16,343 bases of DNA from JAVJSD01 sp040219575 (GTDB lineage: Bacteria > Planctomycetota > Planctomycetia > Pirellulales > Pirellulaceae): positions 1 through 16,343 of the forward strand of contig JAVJSD010000149.1 of NCBI GenBank assembly GCA_040219575.1. The letters are read 5' to 3'. Below the pieces are notes generated by a model. That model was not told where the DNA came from and did no database searches. It saw only the letters and a program-made list of their open reading frames with translations. Position 1 is the first letter of the stretch, and the number at the start of each line of letters is the position of its first letter. Below are positions 1 to 5,341 of the stretch, one piece after another. Both the position numbers and the translations under genes were made by a program.

Positions 1-70
1 GCCGGCGGACGATCGCCGCCTTCTGGTCATCGCCGAAGGTCCGTCGCTTACGTTCTTTCGAGTCGTTCAT
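1..70 (-). CDS. IS3-type transposase OrfA, N-terminal fragment (runs off the window)
   Basis: Only the first 23 codons are inside the window. They begin at an ATG whose complement is at 68-70. The peptide starts MNDSKERKRRTF and continues through QKAAIVRR. This resembles the start of the helix-turn-helix OrfA subunit of IS3-family transposases, where a basic, RRTF-like opening leads into a K/A-x-I-V-R helix. OrfA binds the terminal inverted repeats and is normally fused to the DDE OrfB by frameshifting. Family membership is inferred from a short stretch, so it is a moderate call. The region just upstream (88-102) holds a 6-bp inverted repeat, GAGTTA/TAACTC, which may belong to the IS end or its promoter. 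I could not fix the terminal repeat or the target duplication of the IS. Confidence 0.5.
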   Translation of the reverse strand, partial: MNDSKERKRRTFGDDQKAAIVRR

Positions 71-102
71 GGAATGGGGCTCCGTAAGAGTTATGCTAAC
101 TC

Positions 103-417
103 CTACCAGCCGACATTCCAGTTCCATGAGAGGCAGGACAACGCCCACAAAGGCATGCGACGAATAATGCTCTTGAACTTGATCTGAAAACCTACATCCA
201 TGTCCGCAATTCTGTTGATCCGGTCCCTGACGATTGGGTACGAAGGGTGCCAGCGCGGTGGCAATGGCGGAAAAGGGTGATCCTCCATCCTTTGTTCAAA
301 CGGAGACATCGGGAGAAATAGACCAGTTCGTGGGCGAATGATTCGCGACTCTTGCTTGGTCTCTTGCTTATGATCACCCTTCTGCCGGTTCTTCTTTTTT
401 TTCTTTCGTCTGCCCAT
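103..417 (-). CDS. small Lys-rich hypothetical protein next to the IS end
   Basis: I do not recognise this protein. I start it at the ATG complementary to 415-417 because AAAGGA lies eight bases upstream. That gives 104 aa; the open frame itself extends further upstream to 582. Residues 1-20 are very basic (MGRRKKKKKNRQKG). The middle is proline/aromatic rich (HPFPPLPPRWHPSYP), followed by a plausible helix (VRDRINRIADMDVGF). The last 20 or so residues (MPLWALSCLSWNWNVGW) look unlike the rest and lie close to the IS3-like gene. The original 3' end may have been replaced by IS sequence, which would make this a truncated gene. It is transcribed away from the rightward gene train. It could also be a chance ORF, since the only support is its RBS and natural-looking composition. 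Confidence 0.35.
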   Translation of the reverse strand: MGRRKKKKKNRQKGDHKQETKQESRIIRPRTGLFLPMSPFEQRMEDHPFPPLPPRWHPSYPIVRDRINRIADMDVGFQIKFKSIIRRMPLWALSCLSWNWNVGW

Positions 418-651
418 CGGCTTTTCCTTTCTTGGTGCTTGCATTCCTGGTGGCGCGTATCCTACCGGATTTGCTGGACGCCAGAAGCCAGATAACGCTC
501 CCAGCCGTCCGCTCTCCCAACCCCCAGCGACCACGCGGCCAAACGCCCCAGTTGTAAAGTTTGGTCCCCGCCGACGCCACAAGCCGCAGGTCCGGGGAAT
601 CCCTGTGGTTGTGCCCTAGCGCCCCTGTAAACCGTGGTTTGTAAAACATGC

Positions 652-680
652 TAGACACCCCTCACATGAGGGGCTATGCT
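652..680 (+). promoter_or_regulatory. promoter with palindromic operator in the spacer
   Basis: TAGACA (652-657, five of six matches to TTGACA) and TATGCT (675-680, four of six to TATAAT) are separated by exactly 17 bp. Sixteen of those bases (658-673) form the perfect palindrome CCCCTCACATGAGGGG. A dimeric repressor on this site would sit between the -35 and -10 boxes and block polymerase. Transcription would start near 687, about 45 bases before the winged-helix gene at 731. That gene's product is the obvious candidate repressor, but this is inference. Confidence 0.55.
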
Positions 681-730
681 CCTGGTGAACGTTTGGTCAC
701 TACCCACCACACCACCACGGAGACCACGAG

Positions 731-1024
731 ATGGCCACCACCAAGACCACCAAGAAGACGACCACCAGCGCCAAAGCCGCCAAGGCCAAGGCCACCCGCG
801 ACCGGTTTGGCTCCCGCGAGGGTACGGAAAGCGCCACGATCAACGCGACCATTACCAACAAGCCACAGACCGTGGCCGCGATCGCGGAGAAAACCGGATT
901 GAGTGCCTCAAGAGTGCGTAATCACATGAAGTGGCTAATGGACCGCGAGCACATCACCAAGACCGACGACGGCTACAAGACCAAGGCCACCACCAAGGGG
1001 CGTAGCCGCAAGACCACCAAGTAG
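731..1024 (+). CDS. small winged-helix/MarR-like DNA-binding protein with basic tails
   Basis: This 97-aa protein has three parts. Residues 1-25 are a Lys/Ala/Thr-rich tail. Residues about 44-86 form a helix-turn-helix with a wing-like end: QTVAAIAEKTGLSASRVRNH, then MKWLMDREHITKTDDGYKTKA. The last ten residues are a second basic tail. The core resembles winged-helix domains that read DNA as dimers, with the recognition helix near SASRVRNHMKWL. The basic tails suggest extra non-specific DNA contact, as in histone-like proteins. The ATG at 731 has GGAGA about eight bases upstream. The gene is the first one after the palindromic promoter at 652-680 and is followed by a strong hairpin at 1111-1145. 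That placement suits an autoregulated repressor or switch protein of a mobile element. The exact family is not recognised. Confidence 0.7.
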   Translation: MATTKTTKKTTTSAKAAKAKATRDRFGSREGTESATINATITNKPQTVAAIAEKTGLSASRVRNHMKWLMDREHITKTDDGYKTKATTKGRSRKTTK

Positions 1025-1110
1025 GACGCCGTGCTAAGCCTCTGGGCGCTGGGGGACGCCAAACCGGTCACCCCACCCCAGGGCAGACGCTTAGAACGGC
1101 TCACACAACG

Positions 1111-1145
1111 CCAAGGCCACGGGAACACAACCCCCGTGGCCTTGG
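1111..1145 (+). terminator. 13-bp hairpin, possible terminator or attenuator
   Basis: CCAAGGCCACGGG (1111-1123) pairs perfectly with CCCGTGGCCTTGG (1133-1145) across a 9-base loop. The following bases (CTCGTTCTTGG) are only weakly T-rich. It may therefore act as a partial terminator or RNA-stability element between the DNA-binding gene and the genes that follow, rather than as a full stop. Confidence 0.45.
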
Positions 1146-1183
1146 CTCGTTCTTGGGACCAACAGAAATCAGGAGATCGCACG

Positions 1184-1444
1184 ATGGCCAAGAAGAAGCA
1201 CTCAACAAAACACGATCAGGCCACCACGAAGGCCAGCAATCTCATCACCACCGCCCTCGATTACATGCACGACGAGATGGGCCACCCGGATGCCCAGGTG
1301 GTCGAGCAGATCGTACGCGAGTGCGAAGCGCTGGTGTTGTTCGACAACGACCTGTGCCTGCACCTCCAAAGCTACGGCTGGTGCAACGACAGGTGGGAAG
1401 TGATGAACGAAACCGACGCCGCAGACTACCACCGGAACAAGTAG
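1184..1444 (+). CDS. hypothetical protein, 86 aa, acidic
   Basis: I do not recognise this family. I chose the ATG at 1184, not the upstream in-frame codon at 1031, because AGGAG lies ten bases before it and the longer form would read through the hairpin at 1111-1145. A basic start (MAKKKHSTKHDQ) is followed by a compact, mostly helical, acidic domain. Three cysteines and tryptophans cluster in its second half (VRECEALVLF, LQSYGWCNDRWEVMNE). The stop at 1442-1444 is two bases from the next ATG at 1447, so the two genes are probably co-translated. It lies between a DNA-binding gene and a recombinase gene, as expected for an accessory gene of a phage-like element. Confidence 0.6.
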   Translation: MAKKKHSTKHDQATTKASNLITTALDYMHDEMGHPDAQVVEQIVRECEALVLFDNDLCLHLQSYGWCNDRWEVMNETDAADYHRNK

Positions 1445-1446
1445 CC

Positions 1447-1614
1447 ATGCCCATCTCCAACCGAATGCCCCGCGTAACCGTCGAGTACGACTGTCGCGGT
1501 ACGCGGAAGACTAAGACGTTCGACAACCCGTACGAAGCTCGTCGCTTCTACACCACCAAGGACCGACAGGGGAAGCATCCCAAGGTCGTCAGCAAATCCT
1601 ACGAGGAGAAATGA
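1447..1614 (+). CDS. hypothetical protein, 55 aa, basic
   Basis: This is a small basic protein. A predicted beta strand (MPRVTVEYDCRGTRKTKTF) leads into a helix with an aromatic/basic face (NPYEARRFYTTKDRQGKHPK). I know no function for it. The start at 1447 is two bases after the previous stop, and the TGA at 1612-1614 is one base from the resolvase ATG at 1616. The resolvase RBS (GAGGAG, 1603-1608) lies inside this gene. Such tight packing points to translational coupling with the recombinase. It could be an accessory DNA-binding or control factor for it, but that is inference. Confidence 0.6.
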   Translation: MPISNRMPRVTVEYDCRGTRKTKTFDNPYEARRFYTTKDRQGKHPKVVSKSYEEK

Positions 1615-1615
1615 C

Positions 1616-2209
1616 ATGCCGAAGCACATCGCCATCTACGTCCGTGTGTCGAGCAAGGCTCAGGACCATCGCAGCCAACTGCCCGACTTGGAACGCTGGG
1701 CGGCAGCCCAGGACGCACCGATCAAGTGGTACAAGGACACGGCCACGGGCAAGACGATGAACCGGCCGCATTGGGCGAAGCTCGAAGACGCCATGCGGAT
1801 CGGGAAGGTATCCCAGGTCGTTGTCTGGCGCCTTGATCGGTTGGGCCGCACGGTGAGCGGACTGGCGTCGCTGTTTGATGAACTCCAGCAACGCAAGATC
1901 AACCTCGTCAGCCTCAAGGACGGTGTGGACCTCTCCACACCAGCGGGGCGCTTGATGGCGAACGTCCTCGCCAGCGTAGCCCAGTACGAAACCGAACTCC
2001 GCGGGGAGCGTGTTGCCGCCGGCCAGGCGGTTGCCCGTGCCAACGGGAAGTCGTGGGGCGGATCAAAGAAGGGGAAGCGGAAGAAGGTCACATCCACGCA
2101 GGCGAAGATGATCCACCGCATGAAGGCCGAGGGCGAACCGATCACCGCCATCGCCAAGGCCGTTGGGCTGTCGCGTCCCACGATCTACGACGTGTTGAAG
2201 GAAGTGTAA
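1616..2209 (+). CDS. small serine recombinase (resolvase/invertase family)
   Basis: This 197-aa protein matches the usual size of the Tn3-resolvase/Hin-Pin group. These enzymes cut both DNA strands through a serine-DNA linkage and rotate the ends to resolve cointegrates or invert segments. The N-terminal catalytic domain (about 1-140) has YVRVSSKAQ with the nucleophile at Ser12, the arginine motif WRLDRLGR (71-78), and the TPAGRLMANVLASVAQYE stretch leading into the long dimer helix (about 108-135). A basic linker (KKGKRKK) is followed by a C-terminal helix-turn-helix (about 174-195, ITAIAKAVGLSRPTIYDVL). All key residues are present, so it looks active. The RBS is GAGGAG. Gene order suggests co-transcription with the two small genes upstream. 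Its target sites are unknown: I see no obvious paired res or hix sites around it. Confidence 0.92.
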   Translation: MPKHIAIYVRVSSKAQDHRSQLPDLERWAAAQDAPIKWYKDTATGKTMNRPHWAKLEDAMRIGKVSQVVVWRLDRLGRTVSGLASLFDELQQRKINLVSLKDGVDLSTPAGRLMANVLASVAQYETELRGERVAAGQAVARANGKSWGGSKKGKRKKVTSTQAKMIHRMKAEGEPITAIAKAVGLSRPTIYDVLKEV

Positions 2210-2229
2210 AGAAAATCAAAACGAAGCAC

Positions 2230-2258
2230 TCGACAGTAGTTATTGACGAGGGTAGAAG
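2230..2258 (+). promoter_or_regulatory. possible promoter for the terminase genes
   Basis: TCGACA (2230-2235, five of six to TTGACA) and TAGAAG (2253-2258, four of six to TATAAT) are 17 bp apart, in the 87-base gap between resolvase and terminase genes. Like the promoter at 652, the only -35 mismatch is at its second base. No palindrome fills this spacer. This call rests on the motif match alone. Confidence 0.3.
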
Positions 2259-2296
2259 TACGGCCCAGTTGGGTACGAGATAGGTAAAGGCTCCCA

Positions 2297-2662
2297 ATGG
2301 CACAATCCAAGTACAAGCGACGGAAAGAGATGAGCATCCCCCAGCGATTTGTCCCGCGATTTTGGGATGAAGCCGATGGGCGCTCGACAATCGTCCGCGT
2401 AATCCGCGAACGGTTTGATCGGCTGATGCAGGACACGGGAGCCGACAGCTACCAAAAGGAACTACTCGTCCAAGAGGCCATCTTTGTGGCAATCCAGTTG
2501 GAGACGCTGCGAGTGAAGGCGGCGGAGTCCGGAGAACTCGACGCCGGCTCGTACACGCAACTGGTCAACTGCCTGCAAGGGTTGTTGAACAAGCTCGGCC
2601 TCGACAGGCGGATGCACGAAGTTGTCACGCTCCAAGATGTCCTCAACGGGAGCAAGCGATGA
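2297..2662 (+). CDS. TerS-like protein (putative terminase small subunit)
   Basis: This 121-aa protein is mostly helical after a basic start (MAQSKYKRRKEMSIPQRF). Residues about 30-110 contain IVRVIRERFDRLMQ, KELLVQEAIFVAIQLETLRV and YTQLVNCLQGLLNKLGLDRR. This fits the oligomerising core of small terminases and P27-like proteins, which recognise the packaging site and load the large subunit. No single diagnostic motif is visible. The call comes mainly from position and size: its TGA overlaps the TerL ATG (ATGA, 2659-2662), the classic terS-terL arrangement. The ATG at 2297 has AAAGG about ten bases before it. An internal Met12 preceded by GGAAAG is an alternative start. Confidence 0.55.
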   Translation: MAQSKYKRRKEMSIPQRFVPRFWDEADGRSTIVRVIRERFDRLMQDTGADSYQKELLVQEAIFVAIQLETLRVKAAESGELDAGSYTQLVNCLQGLLNKLGLDRRMHEVVTLQDVLNGSKR

Positions 2663-4059
2663 ACATCATCAAAGCCATCCATGACGCCCGCCTGTTCCGA
2701 CCCTTCTTGGGTGACAAGCTCGACTCGTGGCGCAACTGGTTGACCGCCTTGCGGGTCGTGTACGGTGAGCCCATCAACACGCTCCCCGCCTGCAACGTCG
2801 TCCACCAGTGCACCGGCCGCGAGGCCAACCACCTGCCGAAGGCCGGCTTTGATACCGCTCTGTTTTTGACGGGCCGGCGATCAGGCAAGAGCCGTGTCGC
2901 CGCCATCATCGGAGCCTACGAAGCCGTCCTCGCGGGACACGAAGCGAAGCTGTCCCGTGGTGAGCGGGGCATCGTACCCATCATCAGCCCGTCGAAGTCG
3001 CAGAGCCGCATCGTCCACAGTTACCTCCGCAGCATCTTTGAGACGCCGTTGCTCGCCCGCGAGGTGGTGACGGACACCAAGGAAGGCTTTGAGCTGCGGT
3101 CGGGTACGCGAATCGAAATCCTGGCAGGCGACTGGCGGACCATCAGGGGCTTTACCTTGCTGGCCGCCATCGTGGACGAGGCTTGCTTCTTTGGCTACGA
3201 CGCCGAATCGAAGATCAAGAGCGATACCGAGTTGGTGCGGGCCATCCAACCCAGCCTCGCCACCGTGGGCGGGAAGCTGATTGCGATCTCATCGCCATAC
3301 GCCAAGAAGGGCTGGTGCCACAAGCAGTACCAGACGCACTACGGCAACAACTCCGGGAACGTCCTGGTGTGGAACTGCCCCAGTCGCACCATGAACCCAA
3401 TTCTGCCGCAACGCATCGTCGCTGCCGCCATCGCCGAAGACCTGCAATCAGCCAAATCAGAATACCTCGGTGAGTTCCGCGACGACGTTGGGCAGTTTTT
3501 GCCACGCGAAGTCATCGAGGGCTTGGTGATCGGTGGCCGCAGCAGCCTGCTCCCGCAGAGCGGCAACCGCTACGTCGCCTTTGCCGACTTGAGCGGTGGC
3601 CGTGGTGACGATGCCGCCCTCGCGATCGCCCACAAAGAAGGCCGAACGGTGGTGATCGACTTGGCCAAGCGATGGCGCCCGCCGTTTAATCCGCACCACG
3701 TCGTGTCGCTAATGGCCGACGAACTCAAGCGATACGGCATCTACCGGGTGACGGGCGACAACTACGCCGCCGAATTTGTCGCCACCGCCTTTGGCGCGAA
3801 CGACATCCGGTACACCAAGTCGGAGAAGCCCAAGTCGGCCCTCTACGTCGAACTGCTGCCGCGCCTGTGCAGCGGTGACATCGAACTACCCGACGACGAG
3901 GCACTGGTAACACAACTCGCCAGCCTCGAACGCCGAACGCGGAGCGGTGGACGCGACATCATCGACCACCCGCCGGGCGGTCACGACGACTTGGCCAACG
4001 CCGTGGCAGGTGCCTGCGTTGTGGCCGCCGCCAAACAAATCAGAGTTGGAGCCTTGTAA
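2659..4059 (+). CDS. phage terminase large subunit (TerL)
   Basis: This 466-aa protein is full length for a TerL, the ATP-driven motor that threads DNA into a procapsid and cuts it. The ATPase domain (about 60-250) has Walker A TGRRSGKS (71-78), a hydrophobic strand plus catalytic pair AAIVDEACFF (Walker B, 169-178), and the coupling motif IAISSP (209-213). The RNase H-like nuclease domain (about 300-455) shows the three expected acidic clusters: FADLSGGRGDD (Asp310 and nearby), TGDNYAAE (Asp367) and GGHDDLANA (Asp443/444). All catalytic residues are present and the frame is intact, so selection appears to have kept it. It is coupled to the TerS-like gene by a 4-base overlap. No portal or capsid gene follows, which is unusual for a phage. 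Confidence 0.92.
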   Translation: MNIIKAIHDARLFRPFLGDKLDSWRNWLTALRVVYGEPINTLPACNVVHQCTGREANHLPKAGFDTALFLTGRRSGKSRVAAIIGAYEAVLAGHEAKLSRGERGIVPIISPSKSQSRIVHSYLRSIFETPLLAREVVTDTKEGFELRSGTRIEILAGDWRTIRGFTLLAAIVDEACFFGYDAESKIKSDTELVRAIQPSLATVGGKLIAISSPYAKKGWCHKQYQTHYGNNSGNVLVWNCPSRTMNPILPQRIVAAAIAEDLQSAKSEYLGEFRDDVGQFLPREVIEGLVIGGRSSLLPQSGNRYVAFADLSGGRGDDAALAIAHKEGRTVVIDLAKRWRPPFNPHHVVSLMADELKRYGIYRVTGDNYAAEFVATAFGANDIRYTKSEKPKSALYVELLPRLCSGDIELPDDEALVTQLASLERRTRSGGRDIIDHPPGGHDDLANAVAGACVVAAAKQIRVGAL

Positions 4060-4074
4060 TCGAAGGAGAGACCG

Positions 4075-4566
4075 ATGCTGAGTGGAAAAGAACTCAATGA
4101 CTATGTCAGAAACTTCGACCGCGAACACGGCACGTCCGTCATGTCGATGGACGGCACAACGCTTTACTACGCCGACGGTGCGAGCCGGGAGGTTGATCCC
4201 AGGGGCGTGTACGAACTCATCCCCACCGCTGACGAGCATCCGTACCGTGGTGATGCCGAAGCCCACTCGTGGGAAGTCCTTTGTCGGCGTGAGCGGTACT
4301 ACGTGACCAAGGTCGAACGCTGCCGGTTGGCGTACACCAACCACCGTGACTCGATGTTTAACACGGACTACGACAACGAACAGTGGAGAGAACTGAAACG
4401 TCTCGGACGGCGCCTCAACCGGGCCAAGCGGGAACTGGATGAGTTCTTTGCCGAGAGGTGCGAGCACCCGATCTACAAACGCCACCAGTTCCAGATGCAG
4501 GCCCAAGGCGAGCGTGAGGGCCGCATCCAGGAGAAGAACCGGAAGTTGAACGCGATGCGCGTTTGA
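4075..4566 (+). CDS. hypothetical protein, 163 aa, with C-terminal coiled coil
   Basis: I do not recognise this gene. A GAAGGAGAGACCG leader gives a strong RBS for the ATG at 4075, 15 bases after the terminase stop, so it is very likely in the same transcript. The first 80 residues appear mixed alpha/beta (SVMSMDGTTLYYADGASREV, GVYELIPTADEHP). The second half is highly charged and helical (WRELKRLGRRLNRAKREL; a run of Glu/Arg/Lys to the end) and probably forms a coiled coil. In tailed phages the gene after TerL is usually the portal, but this protein is far too small for that. A DNA- or motor-associated accessory protein is possible but not shown. Confidence 0.65.
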   Translation: MLSGKELNDYVRNFDREHGTSVMSMDGTTLYYADGASREVDPRGVYELIPTADEHPYRGDAEAHSWEVLCRRERYYVTKVERCRLAYTNHRDSMFNTDYDNEQWRELKRLGRRLNRAKRELDEFFAERCEHPIYKRHQFQMQAQGEREGRIQEKNRKLNAMRV

Positions 4567-4608
4567 GGCCGCGACGGCGCTCAACTGCCAATCCCCAGGA
4601 GAAACGAA

Positions 4609-5043
4609 ATGAAAACGATCTGTGCAACCAGTTTTGAACAAGGCGACGTGTTGGGCGTCGTCGAAGGGCCGGCCTCGGCCGTCGCCAACTACCTGGACAA
4701 CGCCGGCCCCGGCGTTGTGCGTGGAAAGCGCCGGTCGATCAAATCGGCCGACGAACTCATTACCAATCAGGAGGACATCGTGAAGGTCACGACCTACACC
4801 AAAGAACCTCGGCAGTTGCCGCCGCCGTTGTTTGCGCCCTCGGCAGCCGCACCCGTGGTGAACCTGCATCCCAGCAGTAGCGGCCAGCACGCGCCGTTGG
4901 GGCTCCCCTCGTGGGACTTTGGAAAGGCTCCACCACCGCCTACGGCGGCGGCTGGCGGGCTCACCACGTCCCAGACGAACAACCACACCCCCAACGCCGC
5001 GAGCCCGCAGAACAAGCCGTTGGGTTTACCGTCCACTCGCTAA
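4609..5043 (+). CDS. hypothetical protein, 144 aa, Pro/Ala/Ser-rich C-terminus
   Basis: I do not recognise this gene. The ATG at 4609 follows AGGAGAAACGAA. The first 65 residues could fold (MKTICATSFEQGDVLGVVEG, then ANYLDNAGPGVV). The rest is low-complexity and probably disordered: runs of Pro, Ala, Ser, Thr and Asn, with the hexapeptide PLGLPS near residues 96-101 and again at the very end. The repeated PLGLPS could be a short binding motif, or just composition. It is the last gene of the block that starts with TerS/TerL, and a 298-base non-coding stretch follows before the integrase. Confidence 0.55.
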   Translation: MKTICATSFEQGDVLGVVEGPASAVANYLDNAGPGVVRGKRRSIKSADELITNQEDIVKVTTYTKEPRQLPPPLFAPSAAAPVVNLHPSSSGQHAPLGLPSWDFGKAPPPPTAAAGGLTTSQTNNHTPNAASPQNKPLGLPSTR

Positions 5044-5341
5044 GAAGGAGTCACCCTGAGGGCGGCGTGGTGGGCTTCCTGGAGAACGGGTTCACCAGCG
5101 GCTCCACAGATTGGCTTGGGTTTGGGTTTGTTCTTTCACCCGTCATGCCAAGCCAGCCTGATGGTTGTTTGTCGATTGCAACCGGAGCCGCAGCGTCGCC
5201 CTCGGGTTTTACGCCAAAACGATTACAATCCACGGGGGCGGCACGGTTTGGGATTGATCCCCCGAGCCGGGCTGCACTACCTGACCGGTCAGCCAGCCGC
5301 CCCTCTCTTTTGATTTGTTGGTCAGGTGAAAGGTCAGGATC
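5044..5341 (+). other. non-coding leader of the integrase gene with nested inverted repeats
   Basis: No convincing gene lies here. A GGAG-like site at 5046-5050 is followed by frames that start only at non-ATG codons and have no recognisable content. The stretch holds an outer 8-bp pairing of GGGGCGGC (5235-5242) with GCCGCCCC (5296-5303). This encloses the inverted repeat GGGATTGATCCC (5250-5261) and the perfect 12-bp palindrome CTGACCGGTCAG (5281-5292), and is followed by a T-rich tract. GGTCAG recurs twice more just before the ATG (in GGTCAGGTGAAAGGTCAGG). These could be an operator set, an RNA structure or part of a recombination site. The sequence alone does not decide. Confidence 0.4.
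5281..5292. promoter_or_regulatory. perfect 12-bp palindrome upstream of the integrase, possible operator
   Basis: CTGACCGGTCAG equals its own reverse complement and lies about 50 bases before the integrase ATG. Its half-site GGTCAG appears twice more before that ATG. A related TGACCGGTC is found at 7042-7050, just past the tRNA-Lys fragment. A dimeric regulator or the recombinase itself might bind here. No factor can be assigned. Confidence 0.35.

Noticed and set aside
3886..4986. 366-aa minus-strand frame across the end of TerL and the two genes after it
   Set aside because: It is antisense to three plus-strand genes with RBSs and has Arg/Val/Gly-rich composition typical of shadows.
5235..5303. 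A tRNA-like cloverleaf formed by the outer stem and two hairpins
   Set aside because: No T-loop or anticodon arm of standard size is present on either strand.
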